Positions 53,500-64,000 of a stretch of DNA of 64,000 nucleotides are shown here, in pieces. The DNA lies in the NCBI GenBank assembly GCA_013396635.1, contig WBMW01000433.1, positions 788,474-852,473 of the forward strand, written 5' to 3'. The stretch is from Penelope pileata. Lineage: Eukaryota; Chordata; Aves; Galliformes; Cracidae. Both the position numbers and the translations under genes were made by a program. The first letter of the stretch is position 1; each line of letters opens with the position of its first letter. The notes under the pieces were generated by a model. The model did no database searches, had not been told where the DNA came from, and worked only from the letters and a program-made list of their open reading frames with translations.

Positions 53500-54170
53500 C
53501 AGTGGTGGCCATTCCCCTTGCTGACAGCCCCCTGTCCCTGCCTGCACAAGGACTCAGTGCAGGGGGTCTGCTGGCCCGTGAGCAGGCCAGGCCCGGCCCG
53601 GCCGATGTAACGCTGTTTGTAATAAGAAATCTAAACAGGGAATGGCAGCGAGGCATGACAGGAATGTGTTTCCATTGGAGAAGCCCGTGCAGAGAAAAAG
53701 CACAATCAAAGCCATGTCCAGAAGGCCTTTCAGCTGGCCCGGATGGAAGACTGATGTTATTGTACATGGGCTGTCACACTGCCAGCCCTCCCTCACTGGG
53801 TTTGTTTTCTCTCATGCTCTCCCTCTCCATTTCCCTCTCCCTCTCTCCCCTGCCCTCCTCTTGGGGCTGGCTGTTTGCTCAGGTGGACAGTGACACCGTT
53901 TGGAACGAACTGCACTCGGCCGGGGCGGCACGCATGGCGGTGGGCTGTGTCATCGAGCTGGCGGCCCGCGTGGCCTCCCGGGAGCTGAAGGTGAGGTCCC
54001 GGCCACGCGGTGGGTGGGAGGCAGGGAGGGCCAGGGGGGCTGAAGGCAGGCCTTGTTTGCCTGCTGTGCTCTGCCAGGCAGTGGGAGGAGAACCGGGAGG
54101 ATGGCCACCAAGGTGTGGCAGCCCTGGTGGCTCCTCAAGGCTGCTGGTGGGCCTCACCAGTGTTCATTTT
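53500..54170. promoter_or_regulatory. GC- and CpG-rich block around the 53883 exon
   Basis: Composition shifts abruptly from AT-rich intron to GC-rich sequence, with repeated GCCCGG and GGCCCGGCC upstream of the exon, twelve CpGs in the 108-nt exon, and CCGGCCACGCGG just after its donor. The block contains no recognised repeat. The upstream half (53590-53760) also reads like a conserved element, with TGTAATAAGAAATCTAAACAG in its centre. Possible explanations are an intragenic CpG island with promoter or enhancer activity, or GC-biased gene conversion at a recombination hotspot. The sequence alone does not decide between them. Confidence 0.45.
53883..53990 (+). CDS. HDAC9: HDAC9 internal exon: GC-rich deacetylase-domain exon
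   Basis: This 108-nt, 36-codon exon is in phase 0 at both ends, between TTTGCTCAG and AAG|GTGAGG, both good sites. It encodes VDSDTVWNELHSAGAARMAV and GCVIELAARVASRELK. Human HDAC9 reads VDSDTIWNELHSSGAARMAV and GCVIELASKVASGELK. The MAVGCVIELA stretch is specific to HDAC9 among class IIa members. The Gly-to-Arg difference before ELK is not alarming, since HDAC7 also reads VASRELK. The next exon should begin with the NGFAVVRPPGHHA catalytic motif and lies beyond the window. Base composition is unusual: by hand count 75 of 108 bases are G or C and there are 12 CpGs, in contrast to the AT-rich exons upstream. An open frame of 250 codons (53481-54233) runs through this exon and both flanking introns, but it is only a by-product of high GC. 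Confidence 0.96.
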
Positions 54171-57100
54171 GCCCTTGATGCTCTGGAAAAGCATAGTTTT
54201 CTTCAGAGCACAGGGTTCTACAGCCCAAGATGAAATTACTTGTTGTATGTATGTATCTGGCAAGCTGCTGTGGATCTGGCTTTTTAAGTGATTTTTTTAA
54301 AAAATATGATTTAGTCACGTGTATGACCTCAGGATACCACCCAGAGAGAGGGAAGGCAATCAGTGGGCAAGCAGGTTGTGAGGGAAGAGGGATGCTGTTG
54401 ATGAGGGGAGTAATGATCCAGAATATGCCTTCCCATCGACAGCTCCATGCTGACTGCCCCTCATTGTTCTTCCTGGCCGCCTTCTCATCCCTATCTTCTT
54501 TCTGTACAATCTGCAAAGAACGATGTACAAAATCCAAATTATCTCCAGTCTAAACAATTTATAAAAGTTCCAGACCTGACGGACTTTGACATTTTATTTG
54601 GTATTTTAACAGCCCTATTTAAAGGTACACCATATGCAGCCTGAATGCAGTCTTGCCCCAATAAACATTGTTGGAGCTAACACGTCTCTTTAATGAAACT
54701 GTTTATACTCTTTCCAGTCCAAACACTAATGGATTCAGTCCTGTTTCCAAAGTCAAGATAGAAATAAATATTTTAGAATTATCATTATACAAGGATTTTT
54801 TTTAAATTTCAAAATGTAATGGATCTTTGGAATTTTCTTCCTCTGTATGTCTCATTTCAGTCAAAACACATTAGCTACATATCAGATGAGGGTTACAAAT
54901 GTTTATGTATATTCATAAATAGAATATATAGGTATGTAAAAGAGCATTCAGTTAAAACAGTATTCTATCTCTAACCCAATCAAACACGATTACTAAACTT
55001 TCGTGTTCAGATACTGAGATCATTAGGCAGGTGCTACACCAAACCCACATAATTTTTGATATCTCATATCAAGGAGAGGGGTCATCAATATGGGATCATG
55101 TTGTGTATCTTCTCTGACAGGCACTTCATCCCTATTAAACTTTCATAACTCACTAGGATTCAATACACAACTCACTGCAAATGATTCCCACCCAATGGGA
55201 CTAATAAAAGGCAAGTAGGATTTTTTAGACAATTTTTATATTTAGGGTATATGACAGTCTTCAGGATTATATAAAGAAAGTTTGTATAAGAATAAAGAGA
55301 TGTGCCCTGTGTGTAGTTGGCATGCACAGGGATGGGTGCAGAATCTTTACTGCTTATCTCTGTGCCTTTGCAGTGTCTTTCTGTATTGTGAATGCTCTTG
55401 ACTGTTTATCTGTGTGATAGACAGCTGAAACAAATCAAACATCATCCACTGTGAGATCTTGGTTGCTAATGGAGTTGCAACAATCTGTAAATAAATACTT
55501 TAAATTTAATACTCATTTTTAATTTAGTGTAAAAATGTTGTCAGTCCTAAATAGAATCTGTGTCTACAGTGGAGAGAACTGGAATAGTCTCATGCATCTT
55601 TCTGCTGAGAAAGAGGCAGTTGTTCAAAAGATGTTACTCCAGATCGTCAAGATCTGGAGGAGTCAAGGATCGTCAAGGAGTGAAAAATATCTGCTCTGAA
55701 AGTGAGTTGGACATACTCATACTCATGCCATTCCCAGTGGGTATTTATTAGTCTGCTCCTGTACTTCCAGCATGAAGCCCGGTGATTTAGGTGCCACTGT
55801 GCTGATTGGATGAACTAACAATGCATGTGTTATTTATATTTTAAAGTGAAAGAAACCCCTGAAAAAGTGATTAAGTCCTGACTGACAGAAAAAAAAAGCA
55901 TGCTAGCAGTTCTGGAAATGCATTGACACTGACAATAGCTGTTTTGACAGTCCTATGTTTGCTTTGTCACTACATTCAAGCCTGAGTTTTGCTGTCAAGA
56001 TGATCCTAGTAACAACATGGTAAATGGCATTAGGGGATTTTTTCAGTGTATTTTGGGGCTCTCTACATGGTGTCCAGGATGAGATTTTAGGCAGCTGTCA
56101 GATCTTAGCCTCACAGATCTGTATGGTCTAATTAAGCTCTATGATGACTTTAAATGTTGCTTTTCCATCTTGCTACTGCTATTCCTCTAGAAATATGCAT
56201 GTTGCACTGATCAGCTGTTTCTAGTACAAGGAAAATGCCAGTTCTCTAGTGTACTTGTGAAGATCTGAGGGGAAGTGAAGCTGACCAATTCTGTGCACAT
56301 TCATTAAGCAAATATGCGTGTGAAGTAACCATCTGGGGCTTGTACTGTGAGCACTGAGTGGGAGGATTAAGCTGTGATGGGAATCTGGAAAGATCTGCCA
56401 CATCTTCAGAATTTTGGATGACAAAAAAAGGCCTTCCAGTATTGTGTGTAAGCTGTAACAGCTCTGTAGCATGTAAACAGCAAGATGAGAGCAGCAGAGA
56501 AACATGTTGTTAATTTTTCCCTGGAAGTTTATAGCCATGGATTGTTATCAGATGGTGCACTGTCAGTTTGATGTCATCTTAAGAAAAAATACAAATTATG
56601 AGATGGGACACGCAGACTTGTTCTGAAATCCCACAGTTCCCTGAGAAGAGCTCCATGTCCTGCAGTTCATAGCAGTAGACTTAAAATGCACAACAGGAAC
56701 GTCCCACAGGGCAGTGCTTCAGACTGCAGCAGAGAAGGCATTGGATTATTTCCCTACCCACTGCACTGGAGAATGAGGCTCAGCATGGATGCCTTCCTCC
56801 AAAACAGCTATGGCAATATTAGGATAATCTTAGAGGAAAACTTTCTAGAATAGACAAACTCTGAGTCAAGAAGCCTCGGGAATGAGAAATTGAAGTAATG
56901 CATTTAACAAGCACTGTTTTGATGTAAGTTCTATCAAATTTGTTGGTGTAGTTGAGTATAAGCTGCTCAAATATTTGTTACAGCTTGATATATCAATACA
57001 TACGTTTTTCGAAGAGTAACAAGATTTTCCTAAAACAAAAATGAAATGATATCTTCTTTTGTGGATATATGTGCAATTAATTTTAAACAAACAAACAGGA

Positions 57101-60100
57101 TTTACAATGCTGGAGACAGATGTCCTCACAACCTAGATTACAGAAAGTAACAAACAATCCATCCCATATTGACTGGAATAAGACATTTAAAGTCTTTTTC
57201 AGGAAGGAAAGGACTTTCCAATTTCCATGCTTATTCCACGATCTCTGCTGATATGTAGTAATAGTAGTAGGTTTGAACTATAGGCATGCGCTGCTAAGAA
57301 AAGAGATGGGACTACAAAATCAATTGTGAAAGTCTACAGAAAAATCGAGGGATTCACTGCACAGTCAGATATGAGTCAAACTCATACTCAGAAAATATTC
57401 TGAATTTCCTGAGACTACCAGCCTCATTTCACATAGGAGTCTTCTCAGAATAGCAACATTTCGTTCATCTGACTTGGACAGTGTTCAAAAGCTTACCCAG
57501 AAATGGAGTTCTTTTCAATGCAGTTCAAAAACCTTGAAAGAAATCAGCTTTTTTTGATCTCCCTGACTGATGGGAAAAGAGTTAGTATGACAGTGCTAAG
57601 GATGTAAAACAATAGGGTTTACAGAAATCCTGCTGCTGCTGTAAAAGTAAATCAGTGTTTTGTTTTGTTTTCTTGAATCAAGACAAATTGTCCCTTCCCT
57701 AGGGAGTGCTAATTATGGATATTTTTTGTTTGTTTATATCAGGTGGGTAAAATTACCCTCAAAATTAAAGATTTTGGGTGTCTGTTTAATAGTATAATGA
57801 GCACTCATTGAGATCAATTGGATACACCTTTTAGATATTTTTTAATAGAGAATAAAGAATCACACCACTAAAATAAGTAGGATGATAAAAGTGATGTTAC
57901 ACTGAGCCATATGCTATGCCTTTCCATTTTCCGTTTTTGTTTACATGTGTGAAGAACTCTGTACTGACAATATTACCATATGATGATATGAGCTTAAAGA
58001 TTGCAGGAAGGTTGCCTTTTTCAAGCTTTTTATAAATTAACAAACCTGCTGATGGCTGATGAGGTATTTATTTTGTACAGAATCAGCGTCACAGCTCTCC
58101 CGTCAAGCTGTTTTTCTCTATTTACCTTTGCTCCTTTCTCATTTCACCATTAGATTTGTGTAGACAATTTTTGATAGTACGCTGGCTGACCACAGATCTT
58201 TAGAAGAGTAGAGTGCGTGGAACTGCATTACTCTAACTCTGGCCTAGTCATTAGTTATAGCTAACAGATAATTTCAATACGTAAGAACAGTCCTACGATA
58301 TAGTCCCTGCGGCTCATGGGAATAATGCAGGCAGTGCAGTTCATATAATTTCTTGCAAACAGTGTAACTTAGAAGCTTAAGTAATAGTTGTATTGTAACT
58401 TAATATTCATAATGTAATAATAAATAATTGTAACTTAATAATAATTGTCTCTAGCCACTACCTATGGACAGTTCAGAAAGAGAGCCCCAAAAATATCTGC
58501 ATTTCTTTTTAGAAATAACGTTTATTTCCTGGAGACATTATGGAAGTTAAGAGGAGGGTTGTCTTCTAAAGATCTCCTTCCCCTCTTGCATGGCCACAAG
58601 AAAACAGAGATGTGCAAGAAGTACGCTCAAAAAGGAAATGGTATATATGGAAACTCAGGCTGAGTGTTTCTCTGTTTATAACTTAGAGCAGAAAAAATAT
58701 CAATAAAAAAAAGTAGTTATAAAAGGAGAAACACTCCACAATTGGAAATGAATTTCCATCAGAATGGGCAACTCAACTCCCGAGTAGACTGTGAAACTAC
58801 TGAAAATCCAAAGGAAAATTTCTGAAATTATTTTCTGCAGTCTCAGATGTCTCCATTCAGTACTACTATAAGCTGGAATTAATTATTTTAAGTGCAGTAC
58901 CCATAATAAGGATTTCTCTGTAGTTTACTTTGTACATCCTTTAAATATGTCAACACTGGTGAAGGCAACTCTCTTTTCTGTTATAGAAACACGTAAGTGC
59001 CATATACTTTTAATTTGACAAATCTGAAACAGAAAAGACCTACACAGTAAGCTGTCAAGTTCTGGCAGATTTTGTATGGTCCCGATTTTAAGAAACTTTG
59101 AATGAATTAAGAAGAAATTTTGCAAAAAGCACTCAAGAAACAAGTCATGAAAGTTAAAAGAGAGCTTGCATCCACTTCAGCTGAATTAAGACATGCACAA
59201 GCCCTTTCTCTTCCTTATCATACGTGTGTGTACAAGCGCAACCATTCACCACGTGTAGAGTTGCTCTGTTGGTATTCAGGGGTCATTTAACAGAATGAAA
59301 GCAGTTGAATGTTTCCTCCAAACCAGAACATGATAAGTTTCTGGGATGGTTCTTTCTGACACATCAGGTTGAATCAATACCAAAATAAATCTCCTGCATT
59401 TGGCCATTGTTACTCCAGTGTCTTTGCGTGATTCCTGAATAACTAAATTGAACCTGAAACTCTCATTCAAAATGCACTCTTTTCAAGGTCTTCTGTCACA
59501 TAAGGTTTTGGATAAATCATTATAAGGTAAATTGTACAAATCGAGTGAACAAGCAGCATTGGCTTCACCACCTCCAACTCTCAATTTTCAACTCTTGAGA
59601 GTATTTATACAAAAAAATACTCATTCCTTTTTCAAAGCTCTGCAGTATTTATTAATAGAATAAAAATTAAAATGAACTGTCATTCTAAAGACATAACAAA
59701 CAAAAGGGGCTGAAAACAAATATCTTCCTGGCTCTATAGTGTTCTTCCTCCAGTATTATTTCATTCTAGCAAATTTCCATGCCTGCTGGAACAACAGCAA
59801 ATGCAACATAACTCTGCTGGTTACCTAAGAAAATCTCCTTTGTTTCGCAAAATGTCTGTGCTCAGGTGGCCCCAAGATTATTCTCTTTCTGCAGGCCTTA
59901 CCCTCACTTCAACCTCCTTGTCTCATCCTCTGCCCTATAGCTCTCTCCCTCTGACTCAAAAAAATTTCTGAGCAATGTGTAGCAGCCAAAAAAGGGAACC
60001 TTTTCTTTTTCTGCTACCTAGGCTCAGCATTTTTGACCATGTGTAGCATGTAAGAGAAGTAATAAATAAATGTTTACTTTGCTAGTGCTAGGCATATGAT

Positions 60101-61555
60101 TGACAAAAGCCATCAAAATTACCAATAAAGTCTTTTAGATAGTACTTTGTTTTCTTTGCTTTTACAAAGTTACAAAATTACAAAATTTTATATGGAACCA
60201 TCTCTTAGATACTTTATCCCAGCAATTATGGTTATATTTATATCTGAATGACTATTATTATTTCATATAGCAGTACAACTTTAATTACATATGCGGTGTG
60301 TAGCCTAACTCCATGACCACTCTGTTCTTAAAAATGTTTTTCTGCTTTTTTCCCAGTATAGCCAGCACTAGTTTTGACTTAATAGGCTGTCACAGTTACA
60401 TGTATGTTAGCCTGCAAGCGCCAGTTTCTCATGCATATTCTCCTCTGCTGTCCTCTTGGACCTTCTGAAATACAGAAAGGGAGCACTTTGTTTCCATCAT
60501 GGAGTTAAATGTTTAATGCCCATTTTTGTGTTCTTGGCTTCTACTAGCTTCCTCTGCAAGACAAAATGGTATTCCCTCATGTCCATTACTGTTTTCTTGG
60601 CAAATCTACATGCTGCTAACACTGCTTTGTTAAATCAGGGGTTCTTGTTCACTGCATTCGTAGACCCCCAGGGCCAGATACTGACTCCTGCTCTGGCAGT
60701 ATGAATAGCTTGTAAAATTGTCCTAAACAAGTACCTGAGGATTGCCTCGATCTTACACCACTCTTATTCTTACCCTCTCTGCTGGGTGGCATAGCTTGGG
60801 ATCACGTTACAGCATAAGTGACCTGGTAAGAATATGGTTACCTTCTTCAGGGTACCATTTGAAGAGGATCTTTGTAGGCAGCTGTGACTGAAAGTAACAC
60901 TGATGTTTGTTATTGCAGGAGTTAATTGAGTCAGAAGCATAAAAACGGTTAAAGATGGCACTAAGACCACTTCAGGGGTTGCACCCGGTGAAGTATACTC
61001 TATGGAGCACCTTTTAAATTTAAAGAAATAGGATTTCATATAACTTTATAATGACTATATATATATAACATAAGGAATATTAATTCTGAAAGGAGAAATG
61101 GATACATTTCTGTATAATAACTAAAGCAGTATCTACAAAGAATTGTAGTATTAGTTTTAGCCATTTTCTTCTGATTCTAAAGCCTGTGCAGAGTGAAGCT
61201 AAAATAAAACCTTTCCATTAAAAAAAAGTGAATGCCTAAAATGCCATTTCTGAACACTGTTAATTTTAAGAGCTAAGGGCTATCTATGTTAAGGGATTTA
61301 GAAGTAGAAAATTAGAGACTTTGACATCTGATTTTGGATGTAGAGTTTTTAGTGTTGTTCTGAGTTAGCTATCTGGTCTCAGTATGAAATAAACAGAGGT
61401 TCCTGAGAAAGCTGTCCTTAACAACATGCACAGCTGCAATCAACTACTGCATGGGACAGAGTTCTGCTGATGGCTTTGTTCATCACTAGGAACTACACTC
61501 ACCTATTTTCCTGAAAACTTCTTTTCAAATATATGTAGTTGGGAAATTCTAAGTA

Positions 61556-61608
61556 GAATCACAGAATGGCTGAGACTGGAAATGACTCTGGAGGTCATTT
61601 GGCCAAAG
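61556..61608 (-). mobile_element. CR1 3'-end fragment
   Basis: AGAATCACAGAATGGCTGAG followed by CTGGAAATGACTCTGGAGG and TCATTTGGCC is the reverse complement of a CR1 3' end. Recognisable homology stops after about 53 bases. It lies 410 bases left of, and in the same orientation as, the larger CR1 at 62019. Confidence 0.8.
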
Positions 61609-62283
61609 AAGTAGCAGACTGAAGCTAGTATGCGTTGCTTCTCAGCCGGCTTCTCAGCATGCCTGAGGTACCAGACTGGCTGGTGGCTTTTGGTCCATTT
61701 GCAATCTGGGCAGAGCAAGATCCCCCTGTCCAGATAGAGGAAGAGTGGCTACACCTTGCCACAGTCACCATGTGTTGCTCTGGGAAGAAGTTTCCTGGCT
61801 TTACTTTTGGCTCCTTTTGTCATAGAAATACCAGAGGAACTCTGCTATAAAGGTAAGTCTCAAACTTTGAAGAAACCAGCTGTTATGGTGATGTCTTGAA
61901 AGCTTATCCTGGAAAGGTTCAGTGTAGTAGGTACTCAAGCACAATGTAGCCCAAAGTACTAACCCAGCATACAACAGAAAGGAATGAGCTGTGCCACTGA
62001 AGGAAACAAGGCCACAGTATCACAGAATCATAGAATGGCCTGGGTTGGAAGGGACCTCAAGGATCATCAAGTTCCAGCTCCCCTGCCACAGGCAGGGCTG
62101 CCAACCTCCAGATCTGGCACTCGGTCAGGTTGCCCAGAGCTCCATCCAACCTCACCTTGAACACCTCCAAGGACAGGGCATCCACAACCTCTCTGGGCAG
62201 CCTGTGCCAGCACCTTACCACTCTCCCAGTAAAGAACATCCTGCTGACATCTAATCTAAACTTTCCCTCCTTCAGCTTAAAAT

Positions 62284-62587
62284 AGTTAGCTCTTGTCCTA
62301 TCACTACTTGTCCTATCACCCTTGTAAAAAGTTGATTGTCCTCATGTTTATAATGTCCCTTTAAATACTGGAAGGCCGCAATGACGTCCCCCCGCAGCTT
62401 TCTCTTCTCAGGGCTAAATAAGACCAGCTCCCTCAGCCTGCCTTCATAGGGAAGGTGCTTCAGCCCTCTGATCATCTCTGTGGCCCTCCTTCAGACTTTT
62501 TGCAAAAGCTCCACATCTTTCTTATACTGGGGGCCCCAGAGCTGGACGCAGTACTCCAGAAGGGGCCTCACGAGGGCAGAATACAGA
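62284..62587. repeat. First copy of a 304-bp direct duplication (inside CR1)
   Basis: The sequence from AGTTAGCTCTTGTCCTATC to GGGCAGAATACAGA is repeated without a difference that I can find at 62589-62892, an offset of 305. The single N at 62588 separates the two. Both encode the same CR1 ORF2 stretch (RGLKHLPYEGRLRELVLFSP). Confidence 0.93.
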
Positions 62588-62588
62588 N
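62588..62588. other. Single undetermined base at the duplication junction
   Basis: This is a lone N exactly between two identical 304-bp blocks. It is typical of a contig join where overlapping ends were placed side by side instead of being merged. Confidence 0.95.
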
Positions 62589-62892
62589 AGTTAGCTCTTG
62601 TCCTATCACTACTTGTCCTATCACCCTTGTAAAAAGTTGATTGTCCTCATGTTTATAATGTCCCTTTAAATACTGGAAGGCCGCAATGACGTCCCCCCGC
62701 AGCTTTCTCTTCTCAGGGCTAAATAAGACCAGCTCCCTCAGCCTGCCTTCATAGGGAAGGTGCTTCAGCCCTCTGATCATCTCTGTGGCCCTCCTTCAGA
62801 CTTTTTGCAAAAGCTCCACATCTTTCTTATACTGGGGGCCCCAGAGCTGGACGCAGTACTCCAGAAGGGGCCTCACGAGGGCAGAATACAGA
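62589..62892. repeat. Second copy of the 304-bp direct duplication (inside CR1)
   Basis: Identical to 62284-62587 on reading. The CR1 consensus has this segment once, and the right end of this copy continues directly into the adjoining ORF2 (VRPLLEYCVQLWG). Removing either copy plus the N restores CR1 colinearity. Confidence 0.93.
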
Positions 62893-64000
62893 GGGACAAT
62901 CACATCCCTCTCCCTGCTGTCCACCCCTCTTCTGATGGAGCCCAGGATACCATTGGCCTTCCGAGCTGCAAGAGCACACTGCTGGCTCATGTTCAGTTTT
63001 TTGTCTACTAGAACCCTCAGATCCTTCTCCACAGGGCTATTCTCAAGGAGTTCTTCTCCCAGTCTCTATATGTAAGTCTGGGATTACTCCAACCTAAGCA
63101 CAAAATCTTGCACTTCGTTGTGTTGAACTTCATGAGGTTCACATGGGCCCACTTTCTGAGTTTGTTGAGGTCCCTCTGGATGGCATTCCTTCCTTCTATT
63201 GTATCAAATGCTCCACTCAGCTTGGTGTCATCAGCAAACTTGCTGAGGGTGCACTCAATTCCATAATTGATGTCATTGATAAAGATGTTAAAGAGTACCA
63301 GTCCCAAGACAGATCCCTGGGGGACACCGCTCATAACTGGCCTCCATCTGGACATAGAGCCATTTATCACAACCCTCTGTCTGCCTTCCAACCAATTCCT
63401 TATTAACTGAGTAGTTCACCCTTCAAATCCATATCTCTCCAATTTAGAGACAAGGATGTGGCAGGAGGCCATGTCAAAGGCCTTGTACATGTCCAGGTAG
63501 ATGACATCAATCACCTTCCCTTTATTTACCGATGCTGTCACTCCATCATTGAAGGCCATCAGATTGATCAGGCATGACCTTCCCTTGGTGAAGCCGTGCT
63601 GTCTGTCTTGGTTCACCCTCTCATCCCTCATGTGCCTTAACATGTCTTCCAGGAGGATCTGTTCCATGATCTTGCCAGGCACAGAGCTGAGGCTCACTGG
63701 CCTGTAGTTCCCTGGGTCCTCCTTCCTCCCTTTCTTATGAATGGGAGTGATATATGGGGAGTATGGGGATATACATCTCTCTTCTTTGGGAAACAAGCAT
63801 CCACCTACCTCTCTGTAGTTAATGAAAGTCTGTGGAAAAATCGTAGCACTTTTTCTTAAAGTTTTTACTTGGGATCCATCTAAGTGGGTCTATCTGCAAT
63901 GAATCTTCTTTGTAAACTGAATTTCAGCAGGCTTCCCTTTGTTCTCAGTTCAAATATGTACAGATTTTAGAATATGTCTATTTAGGCTTTACGCTTTATC

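Larger units (their letters stand above)
39163..53882 (+). other. HDAC9: HDAC9 intron, 14.7 kb
   Basis: This is the longest complete intron in the window and is phase 0. The donor is GTAAGTAG, and the acceptor follows a long CT tract (about 53803-53880) ending TTTGCTCAG. The flanking exons are directly contiguous in the human protein (LPCGGLG then VDSDT), so no exon is missing here. It holds a mariner copy at 50794-51324, purine- and pyrimidine-rich simple tracts (42361-42397, 43006-43035, 52635-52701), two (TA)n runs (45745-45759, 45980-46006), a perfect hairpin (47672-47700) and short direct repeats. A unique stretch at about 43220-43470 reads like a conserved element. A 135-codon + frame at 41800-42207 has no recognisable domain. 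Confidence 0.9.
62019..63755 (-). mobile_element. CR1 LINE, 5'-truncated, with reverse transcriptase remnants
   Basis: The - strand encodes CR1 ORF2 (reverse transcriptase of a chicken-type CR1). The 3' UTR terminus is at the left (TATCACAGAATCATAGAATG). Reading right to left: ITPIHKKGRKEDPGNYRPVS and KVIDVIYLDMYKAFD (63416-63755); then SGVPQGSVLG and the catalytic FADDTKLSG (63017-63391); then EKDLRVLVDKKLNMSQQCAL and YSALVRPLLEYCVQLWGPQ (62796-63032); then RRLRGD-type and RLPREVVDALSLEVFKV segments (62057-62780). A stop after YGFEG and a frameshift near 63040 break the frame, and homology ends at the right about 63755, so the copy is 5'-truncated and inactive. The 304-bp duplication inside it is described separately. 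Confidence 0.93.
53991..64000 (+). other. HDAC9: HDAC9 intron (5' part; next exon outside window)
   Basis: The intron opens with donor GTGAGGTC and is still open at the end of the window, so it is longer than 10 kb. The first 180 bases continue the GC-rich block of the exon. No frame containing the catalytic RPPGHHA motif is present, which places the next exon to the right. The rest is AT-rich until a cluster of - strand CR1 elements at 61556-61608 and 62019-63755. Between 54200 and 61500 I see no recognisable repeat or coding segment; 54575-54720 is a possible conserved element. Confidence 0.88.

Noticed and set aside
25203..53990. Assignment to HDAC4, HDAC5 or HDAC7 instead of HDAC9
   Set aside because: HSEHHSLLYGT, MAVGCVIELA and LPHPAMD match HDAC9; the corresponding HDAC4, 5 and 7 segments differ. 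A few HDAC4/5/7-like residues (NRQKLD, VASRELK) are scattered and do not change the call.
53481..54233. 250-codon open frame on the + strand, longest in the window
   Set aside because: It spans intron, the HDAC9 exon 53883-53990 and the next intron. Only the exon part resembles a protein. The frame is open because the block is GC-rich.
62057..62780. Possible independent small genes from repeated - strand frames
   Set aside because: They are CR1 ORF2 segments, doubled by the 304-bp duplication.

Overview
This window is intergenic-free vertebrate DNA, almost certainly from a bird and probably a galliform. It is an internal slice of one large gene, HDAC9 (histone deacetylase 9, class IIa), read on the + strand. 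The evidence for a bird is a CR1 retrotransposon as the main interspersed repeat, a deletion-derived mariner family resembling the chicken Galluhop/Mariner1_GG elements, AT-rich introns of a few kb to about 15 kb, and near-complete protein identity to class IIa HDACs in short exons with GT-AG borders. The species cannot be fixed from this sequence alone.

Layout: five coding exons lie at 21291-21468, 25203-25336, 33066-33186, 39113-39162 and 53883-53990. They sum to 591 nt and join in frame to 197 residues. These residues run from the linker before the deacetylase domain, including the third 14-3-3/CaMK-type serine motif, through the structural-zinc subdomain, to just before the exon that should carry the catalytic histidines. 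The first exons of HDAC9 lie left of the window. The catalytic core lies to its right, because the intron after 53990 is still open at 64000. No other gene, tRNA, rRNA or CRISPR is visible; all other open frames look like chance frames in introns or repeats.

Introns: they hold a shared-deletion mariner MITE family (three near-complete copies at 26563-27104, 36410-36949 and 50794-51324, plus an inverted end fragment at 28680-28852). They also hold a 5'-truncated CR1 LINE on the - strand at the right edge (62019-63755), two short CR1 3' ends (9811-9885, 61556-61608), and two much older CR1-type remnants (5650-5931 + and 31560-31790 -). The rest is simple A/T-rich and (TA)n tracts and several perfect short hairpins. 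The last exon sits in a GC- and CpG-rich block (about 53500-54170) that stands out sharply from the AT-rich introns.

Assembly: a 60-N gap lies at 18981-19040. A single N at 62588 separates two apparently identical 304-bp copies of CR1 sequence, which is most likely a false duplication at a contig join.

I looked for an undescribed biological system and did not find one. The most useful leads are the GC/CpG block around the 53883 exon, several intronic stretches that read like conserved regulatory elements (HDAC9 is known in other vertebrates to harbour enhancers of the neighbouring TWIST1 gene), the shared-deletion mariner family, and the assembly duplication.
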